Assembly: GCA_008360955.1 (NCBI GenBank)
Contig: LUCM01003976.1
Coordinates: 191,066-255,065, forward strand
DNA length: 64,000 nt
Reading direction: 5' to 3'
Source: Fasciolopsis buskii
Taxonomy: Eukaryota; Platyhelminthes; Trematoda; Plagiorchiida; Fasciolidae
A program made the position numbers and the translations under genes. The notes under the pieces are model-generated. The model saw nothing but the letters and a program-made list of their open reading frames with translations, was not told where the DNA came from and searched no databases. Below are positions 1 through 11,263 of the stretch, piece by piece. The stretch's first letter is position 1. Each line of letters begins with the position of its first letter.

Positions 1-232
1 CTCAACAAAGAATGCCATGGTCCACGTCCGTCAACTAAACCGAGAGGTGCACGGATGTCCAACAAAACAGTGATCTGTAGGTCATATCCAAAACCTTCGT
101 CGTACTTAGGCTACTGGCAAAGAAGTCATCTATCAATAGGAGTCGATTGCTTTACGCTGGCGGCACGTGGCCGTGCAAATCAGCGACGGATAGGTGCAAC
201 ATGTGAAGTTCAACAAACCGTTCAGAGCCTGC

Positions 233-300
233 CCGGTAGCGCAATGGCTAAGGCGTTCGACTCAAAATTGTTCGTCCCGGGTTCGCGTCCCAGTTTAGGC
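233..300 (+). repeat. tRNA-like sequence, possible SINE head
   Basis: The stretch has a pol III A-box-like segment (TAGCGCAATGGCTAAGG) followed about 30 nt later by a B-box-like segment (GGTTCGCGTCCC). It does not close into a convincing cloverleaf, so I read it as a tRNA-derived repeat head rather than a working tRNA. The rest of 1-379 holds nothing I recognise. Confidence 0.3.
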
Positions 301-379
301 GCGGGGGATATGCACTACCGATGATTCACAACAAGGATGAAACTGCTGCACAGTGGTTCCATGGTTTCTTACTGGTCAG

Positions 380-1469
380 CTGAGCGATGTTGGTGAATTA
401 TTTCATGAAAACAGTGACCGTTGGTCTTTGGAAAGTGAATCCGTGCTTTGACAACTTTTGGAGACTGAAGATTTGATGGACACAACGGCAGCCGTTGAAG
501 AACGGCCTGTTCCTCGTGAGTTTGCCCCTCACGTGTCGTACAACCTTTTTCATTACATTCTCCACCAACCGAAATGGACTGGCCTGAGCCAAGAATGCGC
601 CGTCTCGGAAAAATATCTAGGGTGTTACAACACGAGTCAGTCCTTAATTCAATAATCAAGCGGAATATAAGACATTCATCATAAGCGACCAGTACCCAAT
701 GATGTTACTTGGGTAGTGGCAGCTTGAACTTTTCAGCTAGCGGGTATCCGAAAATAGTTGGTCGAGTCGAGTCAGAGAACTTATTATAGCCTAACCGACG
801 CTGCATTATGCGTTTTTTATGTCCAGCAAATCTTATAGGCAATTTGGTATAGACTAATGCGTGGTCGGAGGCGAGGGAGTGCCCCAGTGCGACCGGCAGT
901 CTTGTAAACAGCCTTCCAGTTGGTAGCTTTTAGCGATAAGTTCGACCTGACTCGAGTAGGATGGACCCCAAGTGGCGTCCGGCGGTTGGATCGTCTAAAG
1001 TCAGTGCTTGAAAGAGGCAGCCAACGATCTGAGAACAGAGCAAACAGCCGTTTCCCGTTTTGTAGACGACACGAACAGAGGCTAATAAGGCTTCTTAAAT
1101 GCGCCTCCCTTGAGGACAGTCGACCCACTCATACATGCGAGCATCCTGCTCAACCCACGTTATCACTCTTCTTTGGCTGTACAGCTCTTGATAGAAAGTG
1201 CCCTTAGTTACATCTGGACTGTAGTCACTTAATGTGCACTCCGACACAATAAATAAATTGCTTGTATCGAAACGGCGGCTGTTTAGTTTGCATGCGTTTC
1301 TAAATTTCACTGCGCCTAGCGTGTCGTCTATTGGCATCCACTTAAGCATTGCATCCTTGGCGTTCTCCCTGAGAGCCACGCCGATGCTGGCAAAACTGAA
1401 CGCCGTAGCCTTAGAATGTCTAGAAAGGGGCGGTTGAAATTCTACCAAAGGATTGGATAGGGATGCCAA
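380..1469 (-). mobile_element. Degraded non-LTR retrotransposon (EN and RT fragments)
   Basis: Read on the minus strand from 1469, broken frames resemble the endonuclease of RTE-like elements. They include an ALL-W-P-type segment, a CTLSDYSPD segment followed by FYQEL, and near 1040 a GKRLFALFSD segment like the family GERLLALCSD. Frames at 592-398 resemble the RT fingers/palm start (NRPFFNGCRCVHQIF for the usual QAGFRxGRGCVDQIF, then RPTVTVF). EN followed by RT in one orientation suggests one old copy. Frames are interrupted by stops and shifts, the YADD region is absent, and no product is expected. Confidence 0.6.
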
Positions 1470-3094
1470 TCGAATGACAGCTGGAGCTTTGAATACGAGT
1501 CTGTTGGATACAACACACCGCTGGCTAGGGTCACCAGTGGCAACCTATACACCCCGGTTATCCTTTACGTACCGGCATTCGCACAGTCACTATGGCTATT
1601 TTTGGAGGACTTTGATAACATGAAGAGAATCAGACGGCGGAACCGGGATCAGTGAGAGTTAGAAGCTATTCTAAATAGGACACGAAGATGGGACGAAATT
1701 TCACTCAAAAGGGCACTACCACTAGTGGGACCGGCTAAAGTTCTCGACGAATGATCAAGTGAAATATGACAGAATAACCGTTGGTAGTTAAGTAATTGAG
1801 AAGTCGACGGTGTGACAGCTTTTGCTCTTACGATTAGCGAGTCCTTTAAAGAACTGTGCGCTTTCTGTTTGAGGTCTGTCGTGTTTGTCTACGGTGTGGG
1901 CTGTCGTATTACTCAGCCTACAGTAGGCCTTTCTGTTTGAGAATGCACCTCTAGCCTCTTCACAGGCAAATGCGAAAGCGAAGTCAACACAGTTATTCCA
2001 GACGAGTTGTTGGCCTTTCGAACATTGCACACTCTTCTTATGGAAAAGGCCGCCGGGTCAGTGGAACACAACAAGGAACAATGGCTTTATGTAGTTCGCT
2101 AGCTACACTCGCCACATCACAGTGTCACCGACAGAGTCTTGGAATATTTTGTTGCGAAAGCTTTTGTCATGTGAATATCCGCTACTTCCTCGACACTTCT
2201 GCTTCATGCCCGCAGCCGCTTATCTAGTGAGCCTGGGCCCACCTCGGTCATAGTTAACCACTGGAATAGTGCCCCTATTTCTTATCCGGAACTTAGAACC
2301 ACGCCCAGTGGCATTCAGCTCTTCCGTTAGTCTCATCCGGAGCCCAGATCGGGCGTCTTATTCGTAGTGAAAGAAGACATATTGTGCCCACCGTTTATGC
2401 ATTTTGTCAAATTCAGTTATTACCACAATAAATTGACACGTTCGCCTCATCCCTTACTGTATTTTCAGTTTTTTATCGGCTCAGTACTGCTACATTACCT
2501 GGGTCGAAACAACTAGTTTTATCATGAGATCGCAACTATATAGTGTTTGACTTTCGAAATTTCAATATGTAAGGTAACGAAGCAGAGTGTACGGCCCATA
2601 GCCCACTGTTCCTTTCCCTTCTGGATACAACTGGATATCCTGAGTTACTAGTACATCATTCCGTTGCAAATTCCGATGTGTATTGTGCTATACACTTTGT
2701 GTCGTCCCCAGTTGGTTACGAGCTAGGGTTCAGCTAGCTCTCATGAACTAACTGTCAGTGATCAGTCGATCCAGTAGAGCACACTTAGTGGTCCCCTTCC
2801 TCCTTCCCCGTTTGATGGAAAAGTGAGAAGACAATGATTATGACTTCCCTAGCAAAGACCCTATAAGACGCTCGGTCACTCGAGCACATTCCAGACGAGT
2901 GTACAACACAAAGCCCAAGACGCTCACTCTTTACCATGCTGAAACATTTGGACAGCTAATGGCCGTAATCGAACTTAATTTCGGATTTCACGGGAGTCTG
3001 CAATCTCAGTTGCTAAGTCATTTCTTATGGCACGCTTGATTCATGAATGCAATGGAAGGGGCATGTCACATAGCCACTGAGTCCAAATACACAT
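1470..3094. other. No gene recognised
   Basis: Short open frames only (at most about 85 codons), without splice-bounded coding signal or family resemblance. It may be intronic to the synthetase gene downstream, but nothing here shows that directly. Confidence 0.5.
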
Positions 3095-4800
3095 CATCAT
3101 TGTTCAACATTAAACAGCAAGACAAGCCTCACTGACCGCTGCTTTTTTTCCCGGAGTTACATGTTTCTGTTGAAAGTGAATATGCGAACGTAACAGGGAG
3201 TGGACCTACACGAGCGGGGACAGATGAGAATGGTGCAGCATCCAACACACGGAACACAGTCCAACTGTACAAACGAACTTTTCCAATCATACTGATTCGA
3301 TGGAAAATAAGAACACGGTCACCACTTTTCACGGTTCAGTCCCATATCTTTCACTGTATCCAGCTATCTAGTGGTCGGGACTTTCGGACACCAGCCATGA
3401 AGACGTGAGACACTACTTTATCTAAGTTCGTCATCTGCCGACCTCCACAGGCCTTTTTCCACTCCTTGGAAGGAACGCAAAATAGGGTATGGTATGGTAG
3501 ACGAGTGTTCGCCATAGGCAATACCTGACCCAACCAACTTAATCTACTAAGCCTCATATGCTGAGATAAAAGTTTATTTGAAGCGGCACCTAATACTAGA
3601 TTCCTGACCTCTATGTTACTCACCCGGTCACTCCATCCAGTCCTGACCATACTACGTAAACATCTGTGGCCGAAAACCTCCAAGCGACGAACATCTCCCA
3701 CAAACATACTCCATGCCTCGCAACCATACAACAGAACTGAGCGCACTGCGGTACAGTACACACGACCTTTCAACTTCAGTGAAATATGAGGCCGACGCCG
3801 CAAGTCTAGCATAAACTGCTAGAGCCCTTGTTATAGGTTCACCTCCACTGCCGAGCTCCCATAATCAAAGACAAAGCTACCACGATAAGCGAAACAGCTC
3901 ACAACCGTTGGTTGCTTCCCACCCAGTATCTAGCCCTGAGACAACATATTTTGAAGATGCAAAACACATACCGAACAGACCTACAGACCTCGAGAGTCTG
4001 TCTAGTGCACGTTGTACATGGTTCGCAGACTCGAACAGGCACACGACGTCATCTGTGTAATCTAGGTCACACTGCTTCTCATCATTCGCTTGTCCGATCT
4101 CTACTTCCTGGAGACCCAAAGCAATCCCCATTACCTCTTTCATGACGAAATTGAACAAGAATGGGGAGATGGAACACTCCCAGTCGTTTCGAACGAATCG
4201 TTTAGGTTACCGTATACCCTCATCCGACAACATGGATGGAAGTACAATTATCGCAACAGGTTCACGAACTTCGCTGGTATATTCTTCTGGTCGAGAGCAC
4301 TGAATAGCTTTGTTCGGGAAACTGAGTCGAACGCGCCCTTCAAGTCCAGAAAGACTACGATCGTAGTGCGGGGGCATGCGCGGGGTCTTTCGAATAACTT
4401 CCGAAGAGTGAATGCCTGGTCGATGCAACCTCGACCTGGCCGAAATCCGGCCTGCTGTTCGCGGATGTTACTTTCGCAAACCGGTGTCAAACGGCGCAGC
4501 ATTATCGAACCTGAGATCTTATTACCTATCGGAATTAAACTAATTCCACGATGATTGCTACAGTCAATCCGTGTACCCTTCTTGAAGATGGTTACAATCA
4601 GTGACTCACTCCCACGGTAACCGAATACACTCATCGTTCCAAATATCACGAAGCAAGGAAGCAAGGGATTTCATCAGAGCTTTTCCACCCAATTTGAAAA
4701 GAACCAGGGACCTTCGTCCATGCATTTTCCTGGCTGAACTGTCAGCTCAGATCAACCCCAACTTGGAGGACCAGGCGACTACTTCGTCACGCCTCTACCC
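3095..4800 (-). mobile_element. 5'-truncated RTE-like element: RT, C-terminal domain and 3' UTR
   Basis: On the minus strand, 4664-4248 encodes RT motifs: an LIVTIFKKG start, the NHRGISLIPI block, QQAGFRPGRGCIDQAF, and VVFLDLKGAFDSV with a catalytic Asp. Then 4158-3877 carries the palm motif YTDD, and 3812-3351 carries the C-terminal region with LLYGCEAWS and the RLSWLGQVL block. A 3' UTR shared with other copies follows to about 3130 and ends in an ATGATG-type tail, typical of RTE elements. The EN domain is missing. The frame is broken between RT and palm, so it is inactive. A SINE abuts its 5' side. Confidence 0.8.
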
Positions 4801-4824
4801 ACTTACCTTCCAAGCATGATTGGA

Positions 4825-5040
4825 TCTTCGGCTTGAGATAAGCCATCCTGTGTAGTTCTTTGGGTCATCGAGGCCCGCTACACGGAGTGAAGGAACCGGG
4901 AACTTTGACCTTGAAACTTGGAGTGGCATGGAACTACATGAGGTCTCGAAAGGTCGTGTGGTGACAAGCCGGGCGAACGTGATTTGCTGTCTACCAAGAA
5001 GACTAGATATCTGAGCAGCGTTAACTCTCATACCTCTTAG
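4825..5040 (-). repeat. tRNA-derived SINE, 5'-truncated copy
   Basis: It aligns by eye with the bodies of the copies at 15600-15815, 40325-40600 and 61085-61350. Shared strings include GGAGTGGCATGGAACTACAT, AGGTCTCGAAAGGT and GTCTACCAAGAA. The tRNA-like head seen in the other copies is missing at its right end, as expected for a minus-oriented, 5'-truncated insertion. Confidence 0.55.
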
Positions 5041-6523
5041 GAAAGTTATAAATTTCTTTTACGGTTCCTCTCTTTTATCGTGCTTCTCGCATTGCAAACT
5101 CGCATACCCATCGCGTGTCGAAATTCTAACGTGTTTTAAGACCGAGTCTCAAAAGGATTCCACTCTTATATGTTTTAGTTGATCCCCGCAGTGGGAGAAA
5201 GGCGATGCCATAGATCGAATTTGTTGGTAATCGGTCCAGTTTGCTGCGTTTATTTATTTTGAGCGTCCAGTATGTTGTGTAGATAATCCCGCATTCCGTG
5301 TGCTTCAGCCTTTCCCTTGGTTATTTTCGTAAATTTGGATACCATTCAAAACAATTGCTCTTTTTTCAAGGTAGACAACTATTGTGCCCGCGTAATTAAC
5401 TGGTGTTAACAAAATGAGTTTTAGATCTCTTTTTCTGGCCTTAACAACCCACCCGATGGTTGTCTAGTGCTGCTTTGCTGATCACTTGTGTTCATTAAGG
5501 CACAAAGTTTTTCGAACTTTATTTGTGATGGCGAGGATAGATAGGGGAACTGAAGGTGGAGGCTGTCAAATCCCCCCGTTTAGGTTCAGTCAAGTACTGT
5601 TGTTTTCGCGGGCGGGAGGGGTAAGATTTAGTCTCCAATGAGAAAACTTCTGGCTGCGTTCTGTTTGGATGAAAGTCAGGAAGATCACGAACAGATCTTT
5701 TGGGGTTTCATAGGAATTGGCTGGATGGTTATGACATTCCCATTGGTTTTCCAAAAACCGACGTTTCTAACTCTCGTTTTTTGCGTGCTATGTTCAACGT
5801 ATTCGTCAGACCAGTGTTTTTCTTCTAACGTCAGTTGATTGAGCACAAATAAGTCACACAAATTTCTGTTCTAATTCCACGATTGTATCACTTCCGGTAA
5901 GGGCTTGCCGCGAGAACGTTACCTATATCCGATCTCTTTTCAACCCATTACAGTACTGTCTTGGAGAAATTGATTTGGAAATACAACCATCTAGAAAGTG
6001 CATTAGGTCTCTCACGACAGCCCGTTTCGTACCCAACTTAACGTACTTATTGGGTTTTTCCTGTGCGACCGGGCCCTTTGCGTGCTTCAAATTTACCACG
6101 ATGCTCATTAAGAGATCGCAAGTTGGCAAACAAGCTCATTTTCATTGACCCACGCCCATGTCGTGGCACCAAAATGCATTGCAAAATCCACGTGATCAGT
6201 CAGGTAAAAGATGAATGAGAAAAGGTCTATTGATGACGACGTTCATAGCCTCAAACCAAATGAACGGGCTTAGGGTCATTTGTAGACTCCATCTGAACAA
6301 ATTCGGCCCGCAGGATTTACTATTCCTCTGAAATCTTGTGTCTTCCGAGGAAACCTTACGGATAGTTTTGTATCCGGATTCGGTTGATTTCGATTAAACC
6401 CTAGATACCAAAAATTCCTTTAACTGTTTTCCCACCGGTGACATGCGATCGCCATTTACTTTTTTCATTTCGACTTTTTCATGTTTGTCCGTTCTCAACC
6501 CCTCCGTCACTTTTTTCTTTCAG
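5041..6523. other. No gene recognised; probably intron upstream of the synthetase exons
   Basis: A T-rich stretch before a strong acceptor (ttttctttcag) at 6523. I searched by eye for the preceding synthetase exon, which should encode class II motif 2 and end near an HxFTK-like sequence, and did not find it. A 66-codon frame at 5638-5838 has no family resemblance. Confidence 0.45.
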
Positions 6524-9500
6524 GTTGAAATGTTCGGTCTGACAGCTCCAGACGTACTGGCTACTGATGCTCTGTTTGATAAGTTGTTGCGCACTCAAAT
6601 CAGTCTGTTTGCTGACCTCGGATTACATTTTCGGTAAATACGGTCTGCTTTTTGGTTCGTCTCCCGCATTTCTGAATGGATTCCTCGTTCTGTAGTTCTC
6701 CTTTATGTGCTGGCTACCCGGAGAGATTAGAGCGAACATGTGCTATAGATTTTGATGTTCTCTGTTTCTTCCTTCAGAGTTCTGGAAATGCCATCCTCCG
6801 AACTGGGCAATTCCGCGCATCGAAAAATTGATATTGAAGCGTGGATGCCGGGCAGCAAAATGTTCGGCGAGGTAGGTTCGTGTGACTTCATTGCTTCGGT
6901 TTCTGTTGTTTAGACTGGGCGACCATGGTAATACGATGAATCCCCTAGTCCGATCAATATGTTTATGTGTCGCCTTTAGTCAACAGTCCCCAATGTTTCC
7001 ACTTATTCATGTCATCTGATTTCGTCAAACAACTATTTGTAATCATTCACGAAGTTTCCTCAGTGGATGCACGGTTATTCCTAAACAGTCTATTTTTATT
7101 TTTCTAACTTCTTTCTCCAATCGCCGATGATATCACGAATCATGTTATTTAAAAAAGAAAATCGCGGTTAACTAAAGCCCTCCAGATGACGAAGTTGGCC
7201 ACGCAGCTTTTTGACTTAAAAGCCATGATGTTAACCACTTCTCTACAGTCAGTTAGCATTCGAGAACTTTTATTTCAAATACTAAGACTCAATCGGTTAA
7301 AGGCTGTATTGTTGGTTGGGTGATTCCGTCGCGATAAATTCGGCCTTTTCAACATTAGATATCATAGCCAGCGGCTTCGCAGCGTTAGTTGTCCTCGTCC
7401 TTCACACTTGGCTTTCGGCTTCACTCGACTGATTCTTTTTCTCCGTCACATAACTGTCTGTTCCACGGAAGCACTTAAAATTGTCGGGTGAAGATTTTCG
7501 TCGTTAGGTTTAGTCACCGTGATTTTGAAAACCCGAAAATCCTCGTAGGACCACGAAAACAGCTACTTAGTTCAGTATGTTCAATCGCAACGATGTGAAA
7601 AGCGGTTAGCTTAATTAGCAATGGCTAACTACCTCGAATGTTCCTCTGTCTACGGTTTTTACCTATTTGATCAGGAGGTAGGTAAAGCTCACCCAGCTCT
7701 AACCTGCTTGTCCGACTTATATAACATTCAGTATTTCGTTGTTTGTTGCGTTACCATTTCTCTCCGGGTCCTCTGATTTAGATCTCCAGTACCTCCAATT
7801 GTTTGGACTATCAATCGAAACGTTTAAACATTCAGTGGGCAATGCCTTCCGGTGAGAAGCGATTTGCGCACACGGTAAGTAGTGTTTGTTCCGCAGATGG
7901 TTTATGCACCGTCTGGTACATTCAAGTAATTCTCCTTATGTTTTCACGTCAAAGTGCTCTTTTCGGCCGGTTTACTCACCCTTACTCTTTTCTGTTTTTT
8001 TAGCTGAACGGAACAGGCTGCGCGATCCCACGAATGATAAAGGCGCTCATAGAAACACATCAGAACGAGGTAAGCTCTTGCAAGGGAAAAAAGCGATTAT
8101 CTGCAGATAATTAGCAAGACTTTTATGAAATAGATGTCCTTGCAAAACCAACGCTCAGGCCCACTTCACTAACAAACCTCACAGTTTGTTTTTTCATTGG
8201 AGCTTCTAACCCTGAGGGATTTTGTGGCGTGCTTCATCATCATCGAGGGAATCGGTCCTTTTTGGGCGACAGTACCGCTGCGACCCACAATAAACTAGTG
8301 TGGAGGCGAATTGTTTCTATCCGGATACGCTACTTCGGTCAACGTTCACATCATGTACCCATGAGAATCAAACTCATTTTGAACGATTGCAAACATCTTC
8401 TGTCCTATTCCTCTCATATTTAGTTCTCCCACGCTTCTTCAAACCTGTAATCTTTTGCTCGTTCTTTTGTGATACTGTTGTGACACCACTGTGCTTTACT
8501 CCTTTTCGTATCCGAAATATCCCATGTAACATGCCTATATCCCAACACGGTATCACCTTCCGATACTAATAAGAAAATGGCCAGACATCTTATAGTGTGG
8601 ATGGTGAACGAATTTTTGAGAGCTGTTCCTAGTAATCCCGCTTTCCAGTGCCAGTTGACTACTGATTGTTGGTTTCTAACAGCCGTACCCCCCCCCCCAA
8701 TTACTGTTCGATCCCTCTGGTCTCGGTCATGAAACAAACATGGAAGATGTGGCCTTTGTTTCGTAATCCTCGTTTAGTCCCAATATGCCCATCTGGCCTC
8801 GTTTTTTCACTGACAACTCGTTTACACTGTGTTAACATCAAGGAGATCCCATAAGTACCCTGCGGTCTGAATCCAGTCACAACGGTTCGGACAACGCGAA
8901 TCCCATCATCCTCAAGATCCTCCCAGAACCGACCTCTCTTTTACACTGTCCATTCTGCTACTTTTCTGACCCTAAAGAACGGTATAGATCTTTTTCTATT
9001 CGCCAACGACGCGGTCGTCGTGACTCGAACTGCAACCCCAAAATTGCTTGAGATCCTTTTTTTCCTTATAAACTTTGTTTGAGGTGCGAGGGACCAGTAA
9101 GCAGCCGCCAATACCGTGTCCTTTGGCTGATCTTCTGCACTCAACATCTCTAGGTCCTTGGCTTAGTGTAACAGTCTACAAGCGACGCCACAAACTTCTT
9201 TGGTTCCCTCCGACGCTTACATCGCAAACCTCAAGTTTCCTCAATACTCTGATCACTATGGTCCAAGTCAATAGTTCTATTCCAGTCCTTCCCCGTGAAT
9301 GTCCCCAGGGCTCTGCTCTCCTCTACTCAACCTGAATTTAGGATATCTAAACTAGTCCACTACTTTGTCTACGGCGCCACCCGTCACTACGAAATCAGCA
9401 GCCTTAGCGGCCGTTTTATGGTCAGTGAATCGCTGTTGCTGTCCTTTTTCTCGACTAGGTTTATCCTAATACTATCTGGCTCACCGATCCCTCTTCCTTT

Positions 9501-10330
9501 ATTCCCAATTTTCCTCCACAGGCCCGTCATCCAGGCGGTTGCTTCTGTTCTTCGGTAATTTTTCTTACAACGTTGTCGTCCGATCTCGTGCACGAACGAG
9601 CAATCATCTGTATCCGCTTTCTGTCCTAAAGTGCCCAACTCGCCTTTTAGTCTTTCGCTTTTTCCCAGAGTATCAAACTCTGGAATACTCTTTCTGTACT
9701 TGGTCAATCAAACTTACCTTTTCTCCTCAAAAGTAGGTTCAGAACACTTGTTTTCCATGACTGTCTTTTTCAAACTCCTTAGTTTTCTAACTACCTAGCG
9801 GAAAATGACCACCAAAGCTGGCATCTTTAATGAATACCCAAACAACTTTCCTCCCAGAGTAGCCGAACTGCGAACCTTGTCCTTGATCCGTTCTTTAACA
9901 ACTGGATGAGCAAACCGGTCCATCTGGGGTTATCCACTCCCACAGAAAGTTCCATAATATCGTATTTCGCTGTGTACACAAAGACCGAGTTTCTGTCATT
10001 TGCATTAAAACACCTAGTAGTCCAAAGCATACCTCGCCACAACCATTTCATCTTAACTTATAAACGTGTTGGTCTCCATTTCGCATCAATTTCCTAGGCG
10101 TATGTATGAGACATAAGAGTGGCAAAGCAACCCTTTTGAGCACACCAGCAACCATTGACTTGAATTAGAAGCATCTAGTCCGATCTGAATTTCTCGTATT
10201 CACAGGCAACTATTTTTTTATTCTTCCTCTGCAGAACGGAACGATAACAATCCCCGACGTGCTTATGGCCATACTCTCCAAATCCGGGGGTCTTTGTGCT
10301 GATAATCGGCTATCTCTCAGATGGATTTAG
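6524..10330 (+). CDS. SARS2: Mitochondrial-type seryl-tRNA synthetase, C-terminal exons (5' part missing)
   Basis: The enzyme charges tRNA-Ser with serine, here most likely in mitochondria. Five exons join in phase: 6524-6633, 6778-6871, 7782-7874, 8004-8069 and 10235-10330 (TAG), giving 152 residues of the catalytic C-terminal half. All introns are GT-AG, and the first splits an Arg codon. Diagnostic segments in order are [48 protein letters not shown], then [17 protein letters not shown], which is class II motif 3 with its ATP-binding Arg. The [19 protein letters not shown] pattern and short basic-free tail fit SARS2-type rather than cytosolic SerRS. The N-terminal tRNA-binding coiled coil and motifs 1 and 2 are not in view, so the gene is partial. 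Its last intron (8070-10234) carries LINE debris. It converges tail to tail with the FKBP-TPR gene. Confidence 0.88.
8940..9350 (+). mobile_element. LINE RT scraps inside the synthetase intron
   Basis: Two short frames resemble RT motifs. One at 8970-9060 contains [14 protein letters not shown] (compare FADDxVV), and one near 9283-9335 contains [11 protein letters not shown] (compare GVPQGSVLGPLLF). They are in the reverse of the normal order, so they may be two fragments or a rearranged one. The rest of the intron holds no recognisable gene; an 11-base C run lies at about 8688-8698. Confidence 0.35.
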
Positions 10331-10749
10331 TAGACTGTAAATTTGTACAGCATCCCCCGTTTACTCATGAACTGTATCTGTCTGTCCCTTGTATATAGAT
10401 TACTGAATCTTCTCCTCGAGTGGGTTTAATGTTACCTCCGCTTTTATTGAAAACGCAAGAACTTCCGTTTTTTTCTCAAGTTTCTCGGATCGAGTAACGC
10501 CGAACGGTAGGACTTCATATCTAGCCCCCTGCGTCACGTTCATTGCGCACGAGCACATTGCCATCAGCTGGAAATCACGGAGTTGTGAGCTATTTTTTGC
10601 GACACGAACGATTTTCATCATAGACAACGTCTCGAGCAACGTGTTGGCGGTTCAAATATTCAAAAAGGTGTCCTGTTGAAAATCTGCCGTTGCTGCTGCC
10701 TGTTTTATAGCACATTTTATTGGCAGTAAATGTTTTTCACAATTCACTA

Positions 10750-10755
10750 AATAAA
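10750..10755 (+). promoter_or_regulatory. Candidate polyadenylation signal of the synthetase gene
   Basis: A canonical AATAAA lies 420 nt after the TAG and before the RTE tail at 10895. I saw no nearer canonical hexamer. Its use is inferred, not shown. Confidence 0.4.
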
Positions 10756-10894
10756 CATGATTTGTTCGGATCCAGCTGAACCAACGAGCAAAGCCTAGCA
10801 CAAAATTTGAAAGCGCTAGTATTAACGACTTAAAAATACGTGTTTAAAGCACTTGGGACACCGATGAAGTATCCCGTTGGTGCCTATTCCTCAG

Positions 10895-11000
10895 TATCAC
10901 CATCGTTCAGCGTTAAGCAGCGAGGCAAGCCCCATTGACCGCTGCCTTCTTCCGAGAGTCATATGTTTCTATCAAAAGGGCGAATATGCTCCATCAAAAG
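10895..11000 (-). mobile_element. RTE 3'-tail fragment
   Basis: About 100 bp matching, in minus orientation, the terminal 3' UTR shared with 3130, 30315, 39405-39480 and 41803 (core CGTTCAGCGTTAAGCAGCGA as read on plus). On the minus strand it ends in an ATGGTGAT-rich tail. It lies between the ends of the two convergent genes. Confidence 0.7.
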
Positions 11001-11263
11001 GTAACCATTCGGTGGTGAATAATGGAAGAATACAAAGTGCTGGATCAGGATGATCGAATTAGGTTGTCCGATCAAACGAGATGTTCGGCAGTTCCGTTCT
11101 CTTCTCAGATGAAACGCTGAAAATCTGTGAAAAAATAGCCAATCGTACTTATTTACAAGCTTCTATTTTGTATATACAACTTGAGAAAGTGAAGCAATGA
11201 ATTGGGAAATAATAATTCAATTTGAGGGACCATAGCTCGCATGTGGAAAAATTTTGCCTCAGC

